A DNA stretch of 14,692 bases from CAYGAW01 sp964492135 (GTDB taxonomy: Bacteria; Chloroflexota; Anaerolineae; UBA7937; B3-Chlor): the NCBI GenBank assembly GCA_964492135.1, contig CAZBJW010000095.1, positions 1 to 14,692 of the forward strand, read 5' to 3'. This document shows positions 7,459 through 13,746 of the stretch, one piece after another (position 1 is the first letter of the stretch; each line of letters begins with the position of its first letter). Both the position numbers and the translations under genes were made by a program. A model generated the notes under the pieces. That model ran no database searches. It saw nothing but the letters and a program-made list of their open reading frames with translations, and was not told the DNA's origin.

Positions 7459-8661
7459 TCACAAGGTCGTCAGCACCTTCTCGATCCGGTCCAGGCCCCA
7501 GTCCAACTCCTCACGCGTGATCACCAAGGGAGGGGCAAAGCGCAGGACATTCTCGTGGGTCTCCTTACACAGCAGCCCTTCGTCCTTCAGCGCTTCGGCG
7601 AAGCGACGGGCACCCTGCGCTTCCGGTTTGAGTTCCACCCCGGTGAGGAGGCCACGCCCTCGCACCTCGGCGATATGGTCGCTCTCGATACGGGCGAGGC
7701 GACCCAGCAGGTATTCGCCCCGAACGTGGGCGTTGTCGATCAGCCCCTCCTCCACGAGCACCTTCAATGCCTCCCGAGCTACAGCGGCGCCCAGCGGATT
7801 CCCGCCGAAGGTGGAGCCGTGGTCCCCGGGAGTGAATAAGCCCAACACATGCCGGTCGGCCAAGACCGCCGATACCGGATAGTAGCCCCCTGAGAGGGCC
7901 TTGCCGATGGATACTATGTCGGGCCGTACATGCTCCCAATCGCAGCCGAAAAGCTTGCCGGTGCGGCCTAAGCCCGTCTGGATCTCGTCGGCGATGAGGA
8001 GGATGTCGTACCGATCGCAGATCTCCCGTGCCCGTTTCAGATATCCGTCAGGCGGCACCACCACGCCGCCCTCTCCCTGGATCGGCTCGACCATGAAAGC
8101 CACCGTGGTCGGTGTGATGGCCGCTTCCAGCGCCTGGGCGTCCCCGTACGGCACGGTGATGAAGCCCGGTGTGAACGGGCCAAACCCGTCCTTGTACTGC
8201 GCCTCCGTGGAGAAGCCCACGATGGTGATGGTGCGGCCGTGGAAGTTGCCCGCGCAGGTCAGAATCTCCGCTTGGCCGTCCGGCACCCCTTTGGCCTCGT
8301 AGCCCCATTTGCGCGCCGCCTTAAGAGCTGTTTCGACCGCCTCGGCTCCCGTGTTCATGGGCAGCATCATCTCATAGCCAGTCAGCTCGCATAGCTCCTG
8401 GGCCAGGAGGGGCAATTGGTCGTTCCGGAAGGCCCTGCCCGTGAGAGTCAGCTTGGCTGACTGCTCGATCATCGCCCGGCGAATCCGCGGGTGGGCATGA
8501 CCCTGGTTGAGGGCCGAGTAGGAACTGAGGCAGTCCAGGTAGCGCTTGCCCTCCACGTCCCACACCCAGACGCCCTCTCCGCGCTCCAGCACCACGTCCA
8601 GAGGTTGGTAGTTGTGCGCGTTATATCGATCTTCCAAGGCGATGTAGTCCTGAGTGTCCAT
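7459..8661 (-). CDS. rocD: Ornithine-oxoacid aminotransferase (ornithine aminotransferase)
   Basis: Class-III PLP aminotransferase of 400 residues that interconverts ornithine plus 2-oxoglutarate with glutamate-5-semialdehyde plus glutamate. The semialdehyde closes spontaneously to pyrroline-5-carboxylate. The family-typical start is present (YNAHNYQPLDVVLERGEGVWVWDVEGKRY, in parts between residues 13 and 41), as are SSYSALNQGHAHP, TGAEAVETALK, the FHGRT loop, VEPIQGEGG, the PLP-ring Asp225 in LLIADEIQTGLGRTGK and the Schiff-base Lys254 in SIGKALSGGYYPVSA. The start is ATG 8661, with GGAGG (8670-8666) 4 bases upstream. It is divergent from the hydroxyproline dehydratase genes, whose product is also P5C. 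It could therefore run toward ornithine from P5C or toward P5C from ornithine. Acetylornithine or succinylornithine aminotransferases are less likely because the start motif and the YYPVSA wording are RocD-like. Confidence 0.92.
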   Translation of the reverse strand: MDTQDYIALEDRYNAHNYQPLDVVLERGEGVWVWDVEGKRYLDCLSSYSALNQGHAHPRIRRAMIEQSAKLTLTGRAFRNDQLPLLAQELCELTGYEMMLPMNTGAEAVETALKAARKWGYEAKGVPDGQAEILTCAGNFHGRTITIVGFSTEAQYKDGFGPFTPGFITVPYGDAQALEAAITPTTVAFMVEPIQGEGGVVVPPDGYLKRAREICDRYDILLIADEIQTGLGRTGKLFGCDWEHVRPDIVSIGKALSGGYYPVSAVLADRHVLGLFTPGDHGSTFGGNPLGAAVAREALKVLVEEGLIDNAHVRGEYLLGRLARIESDHIAEVRGRGLLTGVELKPEAQGARRFAEALKDEGLLCKETHENVLRFAPPLVITREELDWGLDRIEKVLTTL

Positions 8662-8804
8662 TGCGCCTCCGATTGCCGTGTCGCCAACGGAGCGCGTGAG
8701 TCCTGGCTGCTCCTATCGAATCAGCTCGCTGCACTGGCTGCGAGGAAAAGTGTATGTCATTTCACCTCCAGACGCCACCTCACGGACCTTCTCCCGGACC
8801 GTCT

Positions 8805-8817
8805 GTACTGACAGTAC
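8805..8817. promoter_or_regulatory. Palindromic operator-like site next to the -35 box
   Basis: GTACTG-A-CAGTAC is a perfect 6+1+6 base palindrome lying directly against the -35 hexamer of the putative promoter of the glycyl radical genes. Its position, in the middle of the divergent intergenic region, suits binding of a dimeric transcription factor that could control both transcription units. No regulator gene is present in the window and the binding family cannot be named from the site alone. Confidence 0.5.
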
Positions 8818-8846
8818 TTGCCTTTGCCCGCCCAGTGCCCTAGAAT
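8818..8846 (+). promoter_or_regulatory. Putative sigma70-type promoter for the GRE activase/dehydratase operon
   Basis: TTGCCT (8818-8823) and TAGAAT (8841-8846) are separated by exactly 17 bases, matching the -35 and -10 consensus at 4 of 6 and 5 of 6 positions. Transcription would start near 8853 and give a leader of about 50 bases (or about 100 if the TTG start is used). A small hairpin, CCGAG-ACGA-CTCGG (8880-8893), lies in the leader just upstream of ATG 8902. No comparably good promoter was seen for rocD on the other strand. Confidence 0.5.
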
Positions 8847-8901
8847 GTACGGCGTGACCTAAAGTCCGCATTCTCCCACCCGAGACGACTCGGCACAGGC
8901 G

Positions 8902-9861
8902 ATGAAGCGGATGGTTAGCAGGGCGCACGCTGGTCAGGTGGGGAAGGTAGCGCTTTTGACCACCGGGACGATCTTCGACGTCAAGAGATTCTCCATTCAC
9001 GACGGGCCAGGCATTCGCACCACCGTGTTCTTCAAAGGATGCCCTCTGAGCTGCTCGTGGTGTCACAATCCCGAGGGCCAGTCCACCGAACCGGAACTGA
9101 TGTTTCGCGCGGACCGATGCCTTCGGTGCGGGGCCTGCATCTCGGCCTGTGAGCAGGGCGCGATCTCCACAGACGGGGGCGTTCCGCTGACCGACAGTGA
9201 GAAGTGCACGGTTTGCGGGGCCTGTGTCGAGGCATGTTATGCTGAAGCCCGCGAGATTGCTGGTCGGGAGGTGACGGTCGCGCAGGTGATGGCCGAGATC
9301 GAACGGGACATCCCCTTCTATGATCAATCGGGTGGTGGCGTGACTATCTCCGGTGGAGAGCCTCTGTTGCAGAAGGACTTCCTGCTCGCCCTCCTTCGGT
9401 CATGCAGGAAGGCAGAGATTCACACCGCTTTGGATACGTGCGGCCATTCGCCCTGGGAAGCCCTGGATAGCGTCCGGCGATACGTGGACCTGTTTTTGTA
9501 CGATCTGAAGGTGATGGACGATGCAAAGCATCGGAAGTTCACTGGAGCTTCAAGCGAACTGGCCCTGAACAATCTAGAGGCGCTTTCAGAGGAGGGGCAC
9601 AGCATCGTCGTTCGTGTGCCCATCATTCCAGGGATAAACGACGCCGAGGAGGACATTCGTGAGACGGGGGCTTTTGCTGCTCGTTTGAGGAGTCTAAAGC
9701 GCGTGGACCTCTTGCCTTATCACGACGCGGCTCTCCAGAAGTACGCCCGGTTCGGCAAGCACTACGAACTGCTTGAAACCCGTCCTCCATCAGAGGAGCA
9801 CATGACCGACCTAGCGCGAACTCTGCGAGGATTCGGCCTGCGGGTGCAAATCGGAGGTTGA
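8902..9861 (+). CDS. Glycyl radical enzyme activating enzyme (radical SAM), partner of HypD
   Basis: Radical-SAM enzyme that abstracts a hydrogen from the glycyl loop of the partner dehydratase and so installs its radical under anaerobic conditions. The cluster motif CxxxCxxC is CPLSCSWC (Cys47, Cys51, Cys54), preceded by SIHDGPGIRTTVFFKG. Two ferredoxin-like [4Fe-4S] sites follow at Cys73/76/79/83 and Cys102/105/108/112, as in activases of all GREs except the short PflA type. GGVTISGGEPLLQ is the SAM-binding GGE motif. As annotated it is 319 residues. The ATG at 8902 has no good ribosome binding site and a hairpin just upstream. The family usually begins at the TGTIFDVKRF stretch, so TTG 8956 with AAGG at 8944-8947 is a credible alternative start. 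It ends 4 bases before the dehydratase start. Confidence 0.93.
   Translation: MKRMVSRAHAGQVGKVALLTTGTIFDVKRFSIHDGPGIRTTVFFKGCPLSCSWCHNPEGQSTEPELMFRADRCLRCGACISACEQGAISTDGGVPLTDSEKCTVCGACVEACYAEAREIAGREVTVAQVMAEIERDIPFYDQSGGGVTISGGEPLLQKDFLLALLRSCRKAEIHTALDTCGHSPWEALDSVRRYVDLFLYDLKVMDDAKHRKFTGASSELALNNLEALSEEGHSIVVRVPIIPGINDAEEDIRETGAFAARLRSLKRVDLLPYHDAALQKYARFGKHYELLETRPPSEEHMTDLARTLRGFGLRVQIGG
9853..9857 (+). promoter_or_regulatory. Ribosome binding site of the GRE gene
   Basis: GGAGG inside the last codons of the activase gene lies 8 bases upstream of ATG 9866, fixing that codon rather than the ATG overlapping the activase stop (9861) or ATG 9872. The overlap suggests translational coupling of activase and dehydratase. 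Confidence 0.7.
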
Positions 9862-9865
9862 TGCC

Positions 9866-12232
9866 ATGTCCATGAGTGAACGAGTCGCCCGGCTAAGGCA
9901 GCAGAGCCTCGACGCCGTCCCCACGTTGTCGACCGAACGTGCAGAGTTGATAACCGAATTCTATCGAGAGGACCTGGGACCAGTATCGGCGCCTGTCCGG
10001 CGGGCCCTGGCCTTCAAATACTTGATGGAGCGCAAGGCCATCTGCATCAACGACGGGGAACTGATCGTCGGGGAAAAGGGCCCTGTCCCCAAGGCGGCCC
10101 CCACGTTCCCCGAACTATGCTGCCATAGTCTGGAAGATCTGGACATCCTCAACTCGCGTGAAAAGACTTCCTTCGCCGTCAGCCCGGAAGCGCGCCAACT
10201 GTACGAAGAGTCGATCATCCCCTTCTGGCGGGGCAAGTCCATGCGCGATCTCATCTTCCGGGAGATGACCGACGACTGGAAGTCCGCTTATGAGTGTGGT
10301 GTCTTCACCGAGTTCATGGAGCAACGTGCCCCGGGTCACACCGTCCTGGACGACAAGATCTACCGCAAAGGATTCCTTCAGTTCAAGGGAGACATCGAGC
10401 GCAGCTTGAAGGACCTGGATTATCTGAAGGATCCGCTGGCCTATGCCAAGCAGGAAGAACTCAAAGCGATGCTCATCTGCGCCGACGCATTGATCCGCTT
10501 TGCCGAGCGCCATGCGGATGCAGCTCTGGAGCTGGCCCAGGAGGAGCAGCACCCTCAGAGAAGGGCAGAACTGCAGCGCATGGCCGAGGTGTGTGCGCAC
10601 GTCCCAGCTCACCCGCCCTGCGACTTCTGGGAAGCCTTGCAGTACTACTGGTTCGTGCATCTCGGCGTGACCACGGAACTGAACACCTGGGACTCGTTCA
10701 ATCCCGGCCGGCTAGACCAGCACCTCTACCCCTTCTACACCAAGGGCCTGGCCGAGGGGAGCATCGACCGGGAGCGAGCGGAAGAACTGCTACAGTGCTT
10801 TTGGATCAAATTCAACAACCAGCCCGCCCCGCCGAAAGTGGGCGTTACCGCTGCCGAGAGCGGTACGTACACCGATTTTGCCCTCATCAACACCGGCGGC
10901 CTGAAAGAGGACGGTTCGGATGCGGTTAACGAGCTTACATATCTGATCCTTGACGTGGTGGAGGAGATGCGGCTCGTGCAGCCCAGCTGCTGCGTGCAAG
11001 TCAGCAAGAAGAACCCCGATAGATTCGTCAAGCGGGCTGCCCGCATCATTCGCACCGGTTTTGGCCAACCCTCGGTATTCAACACCGACGTCATCATGCA
11101 GGAGTTGATTCGGCAGGGCAAGTCCGTGGCAGACGCGCGAAATGGCGGCTCGAGCGGCTGTGTGGAAGTCGGCGCCTTTGGCAAGGAATGCTACATCCTG
11201 ACCGGATACCTGAACATGGTCAAGATCTTTGAGCTTACTCTCAACAACGGGGTTGACATCCGAACGGGCCGCATGATTGGACTGGAAAAGGGCGATCCCA
11301 CAGACTTCGACTCTTTTGAGGAGTTGTTCCAGGCTTACGAGAGACAACTGAATCACTTCGTGGACGTCAAGGTGCGGGGGAACAACGTCATTGAAAGGCT
11401 CTACGCCAGCTATATGCCTGCGCCATTCCTGTCGCTGCTCATCGACGACTGCATCGCCAAGGGCAAGGACTATCACGACGGCGGCGCACGGTACAACACG
11501 ATGTACATCCAGGGCGTGGGCCTGGGCACGCTGACGGATTCGGTGACTGCCATCAAGCACAGAGTCTTCGACGAAGGGACTCTGAGCATGGACGCCTTGC
11601 TGGCGGTCCTCAGAGACGACTTCGAGGGCCACGAGAGGGTGCGCCAGATGCTGCTGAACAAGACGCCCAAGTACGGCAACGACGATGACTATGCTGACGA
11701 GGTGATGGTTGCCCTATTCGAGGCCTACTTCGATGCGGTAGACGGCCGCCCCAATACCAAGGGAGGTTACTACCATATCAATCTGCTCCCGACCACAGTT
11801 CACGTGTACTTTGGGTCCGTCACCGGAGCCACGCCGGATGGGCGACGCGCGTGGGAGCCTCTCTCGGAAGGGGTTTCGCCCGTGCAGGGTGCAGACCGGC
11901 AAGGGCCAACCGCGGTGCTCAAGTCGGTGGCCAAGATGGACCATGCACGTACGGGCGGTGCTCTGCTCAATCAGAAGTTCACGCCGCAGCTGCTACAGGA
12001 CGAAGCCGGCCTGGACAGCCTGGTGCACTTGATACGCACGTACTTCAAGCTGGACGGTCACCACGTGCAATTCAACGTGGTGGACGCCGCCACGCTTCGC
12101 GCGGCTCAAGAGCACCCTGAGCAATACCGGGACCTCATCGTACGGGTGGCAGGCTACAGTGACTACTTCTGCGACCTCAGCCCGGTGCTACAAGACGAGA
12201 TCATTTCTAGGACTGAGCATCAGGCCCTGTAA
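9866..12232 (+). CDS. hypD: Glycyl radical enzyme, trans-4-hydroxy-L-proline dehydratase type
   Basis: Oxygen-sensitive glycyl radical enzyme of 788 residues, predicted to dehydrate trans-4-hydroxy-L-proline to (S)-pyrroline-5-carboxylate. The thiyl Cys432 and neighbouring base Glu434 sit in SSGCVEVGAFGKE, and the radical Gly763 sits in RVAGYSDYF near the C-terminus. Residues I recall as the active site of Clostridioides difficile HypD (Phe152, His160, Asp278, Ser334, Phe340, Cys434, Glu436, Tyr450, Gly765) all have the identical residue here at a constant offset of two: Phe150, His158, Asp276, Ser332, Phe338, Cys432, Glu434, Tyr448, Gly763. This argues strongly for HypD over glycerol/propanediol dehydratase, choline lyase or pyruvate formate-lyase. 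The gene follows its activase directly. No P5C reductase gene, a common HypD partner, adjoins it. RocD is the only P5C enzyme nearby. The stop is 12 bases from the convergent ridA stop. Confidence 0.9.
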   Translation: MSMSERVARLRQQSLDAVPTLSTERAELITEFYREDLGPVSAPVRRALAFKYLMERKAICINDGELIVGEKGPVPKAAPTFPELCCHSLEDLDILNSREKTSFAVSPEARQLYEESIIPFWRGKSMRDLIFREMTDDWKSAYECGVFTEFMEQRAPGHTVLDDKIYRKGFLQFKGDIERSLKDLDYLKDPLAYAKQEELKAMLICADALIRFAERHADAALELAQEEQHPQRRAELQRMAEVCAHVPAHPPCDFWEALQYYWFVHLGVTTELNTWDSFNPGRLDQHLYPFYTKGLAEGSIDRERAEELLQCFWIKFNNQPAPPKVGVTAAESGTYTDFALINTGGLKEDGSDAVNELTYLILDVVEEMRLVQPSCCVQVSKKNPDRFVKRAARIIRTGFGQPSVFNTDVIMQELIRQGKSVADARNGGSSGCVEVGAFGKECYILTGYLNMVKIFELTLNNGVDIRTGRMIGLEKGDPTDFDSFEELFQAYERQLNHFVDVKVRGNNVIERLYASYMPAPFLSLLIDDCIAKGKDYHDGGARYNTMYIQGVGLGTLTDSVTAIKHRVFDEGTLSMDALLAVLRDDFEGHERVRQMLLNKTPKYGNDDDYADEVMVALFEAYFDAVDGRPNTKGGYYHINLLPTTVHVYFGSVTGATPDGRRAWEPLSEGVSPVQGADRQGPTAVLKSVAKMDHARTGGALLNQKFTPQLLQDEAGLDSLVHLIRTYFKLDGHHVQFNVVDAATLRAAQEHPEQYRDLIVRVAGYSDYFCDLSPVLQDEIISRTEHQAL

Positions 12233-12244
12233 GGGGCGTGCGCT

Positions 12245-12625
12245 TCACCTTGTGGCAATGGCCTCTATCTCAATCAGAGCCCCTTTGGCCAGTGGGCCCA
12301 CCTCGACCGTGGAACGGGCAGGCGGATTCTCGGCGAAGAACTCGCCGTACACTGCATTCATGTCAGCGAAGTTCTTCATGTCCGCAAGGAAGACGGTGGT
12401 TTTCACCACTTGATATAAAGAACTCCCCGCCTCTTCGAGAATGCTCTCCAGATTCCTGATCACCTGTCCCGTCTGAGCGCTGATGTCGTCGCCAACTAAC
12501 TCACCCGTCTCTGGGTCCAGAGGAATAGCACCAGCCGTGAAGACCAGGTCTCCGGCGATCACCGCCTGGGAATAGGGCCCCACCGCAGCAGGTGCCTTGT
12601 CAGTCGACACGATGATGCGATCCAT
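12245..12625 (-). CDS. ridA: RidA-family enamine/imine deaminase
   Basis: Small trimeric-type protein of 126 residues that hydrolyses reactive 2-aminoacrylate/2-aminocrotonate (enamine/imine) to 2-oxoacid and ammonia, preventing damage to PLP enzymes. Family marks are AVGPYSQAV (Tyr18), VFTAGAIPLDPETGELV, the substrate-carboxylate Arg104 in PPARSTVEV, and Glu121 in IEIEAIA, matching the RidA catalytic set. I chose ATG 12625 because AAGGGGG (12638-12632) sits 6 bases upstream. The frame is open further back, but ATG 12631 would touch the ribosome binding site and the extra residues are not family-like. It is the last gene of a minus-strand block whose first visible gene encodes a PLP-dependent dehydratase that would make exactly these intermediates. 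A broader Rid subfamily role is possible, but the retained Arg favours true RidA activity. Confidence 0.9.
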   Translation of the reverse strand: MDRIIVSTDKAPAAVGPYSQAVIAGDLVFTAGAIPLDPETGELVGDDISAQTGQVIRNLESILEEAGSSLYQVVKTTVFLADMKNFADMNAVYGEFFAENPPARSTVEVGPLAKGALIEIEAIATR

Positions 12626-12651
12626 AAGCATCCCCCTTATCACTTGGAATC

Positions 12652-13665
12652 TCATTCCGTTGAGCGAACGTCGCCATAGGAACCGATCTCGCCAGCGTAA
12701 CGGTACATCTCTACTACTGCGTCGAGGTTCATCCCTTTGAAGACACTGCTACAGGTCGAGAACATGTAGCCCCCGCCAGGCGCCCCCTTCTCCATGCAGC
12801 GCTTTACTTCCTGGCGGACCGCTTCCAGGTCAGACTGGCACAGTAGGGCGGGATCAGCGTTGCCAATCAGGACTAGGTCGCCGCCGAATTCCCGCTTGAC
12901 CTCTCCCAGGTCTACCCCAGCGGCCGGCTCCAGGGAATGCACGCCAACGAAGCCCGCTTCGACGGCCGTGGGCAACAAAGACGTGACGTTTCCGTCGCTG
13001 TGCCAGATCACCGGCACATCCACCTCCTCTACTATCCGGCGATGGTAGGGTAGTACGAATTCGCGCCACATCTGAGGCGAGATCATCGGTCCACCTCCGT
13101 GGGCTGCATCCTCTCCCAGGACCAAGAGCTCCGCCCCCAGGCTGACTGCCTTCTGGAACACAGCGGTGCACCATGCCGTGCGAACCTCCAGCAGCTTGTG
13201 AATGAACCCTGGCCTGCTGAGCAGGGCCGGAAAGAAGCGCCGCATGCCCATGCCCAGATAGCCCGCCGTAAAGGGCGCGATGTGAGAGCCAAAGACGAGG
13301 CAATGATCTGGATATCGTTCCCTGGCCTCGTTGCATCTGACAGGATCGAAGTGGTCGTCTACATATTCCAGGGGAGGGGTATATCGCTCCAAGTCTGCCT
13401 CGGTCTCGATGACGCCGCCCGCATACCAGCCATTCTTCCAGATGCGCCCCCACTCGTCCACACCTTCTCCCCAAGCGCTGCTCCCTGGAGGATTGTGGTT
13501 GGGAATCATGATGCAGTCCAGCCCGAGGTTGGCGTAGGTCCTCTGCAGGTCGCCGCCACCGACTTTTGCCACCAAGTCATCGTTGTCGATCCAAATCTCG
13601 AATCTGGGTACCCGATCCGGCTCTCGGTGTTCCAGCGTCGCGAAGACACGGTCCCTGGGTTTCAT
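12652..13665 (-). CDS. Uroporphyrinogen decarboxylase-like (UROD/MtaA superfamily) protein
   Basis: TIM-barrel protein of 337 residues in the UROD/cobamide-methyltransferase superfamily. Marks are the N-terminal MKPRDRVFATLEHREPDRVP, GEDAAHGGGPMISPQMWREF (about 184-203), WHSDGN (221-226), GVHSLEPAAGVDL, LIGNADPALL (about 266-275), and a GGGYMFSTCSSV end motif. It is not true HemE, because the N-terminal RQAGRYLPEY stretch of that enzyme is absent. It also differs from methyltransferases such as MtaA/MtbA, whose zinc site uses HxCGN. Here the corresponding motif is His-Ser-Asp-Gly-Asn, so the zinc Cys is replaced. The function is unknown. The start is ATG 13665, with GGGGAG further upstream. 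The frame is open 18 codons earlier, but without family similarity. It lies between the dehydratase and ridA on the same strand, 26 bases from ridA. Confidence 0.82.
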   Translation of the reverse strand: MKPRDRVFATLEHREPDRVPRFEIWIDNDDLVAKVGGGDLQRTYANLGLDCIMIPNHNPPGSSAWGEGVDEWGRIWKNGWYAGGVIETEADLERYTPPLEYVDDHFDPVRCNEARERYPDHCLVFGSHIAPFTAGYLGMGMRRFFPALLSRPGFIHKLLEVRTAWCTAVFQKAVSLGAELLVLGEDAAHGGGPMISPQMWREFVLPYHRRIVEEVDVPVIWHSDGNVTSLLPTAVEAGFVGVHSLEPAAGVDLGEVKREFGGDLVLIGNADPALLCQSDLEAVRQEVKRCMEKGAPGGGYMFSTCSSVFKGMNLDAVVEMYRYAGEIGSYGDVRSTE

Positions 13666-13746
13666 TGGCGAACGATCTCCCCATCCAAAGTCGTGGCCGA
13701 TGCGTCGTCTCCAGCGCACCCTCTGCCCTGCGGATGCTTCACGTGC

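Noticed and set aside
7352..7462. N-terminal extension of the M20 protein from GTG 7462, overlapping the rocD stop as GTGA
   Set aside because: The overlap looks like translational coupling, but the 37 added residues do not resemble the family, and ATG 7351 has its own AGGAG. The coupling idea is not excluded but is the weaker choice.
8713..9327. 204-codon minus-strand open frame crossing the divergent promoter region
   Set aside because: It is antisense to the radical-SAM cysteine motifs of the activase and has no protein-like features.
10790..11632. 280-codon antisense open frame inside hypD
   Set aside because: The plus-strand GRE is conserved throughout this region. The antisense translation has no recognisable domain and is explained by codon bias in high-GC DNA.
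12220..12244. Short CCCT/AGGG hairpin at the hypD stop as a terminator
   Set aside because: Only 4 bp with a 3-base loop and no T-tract; too weak to call.
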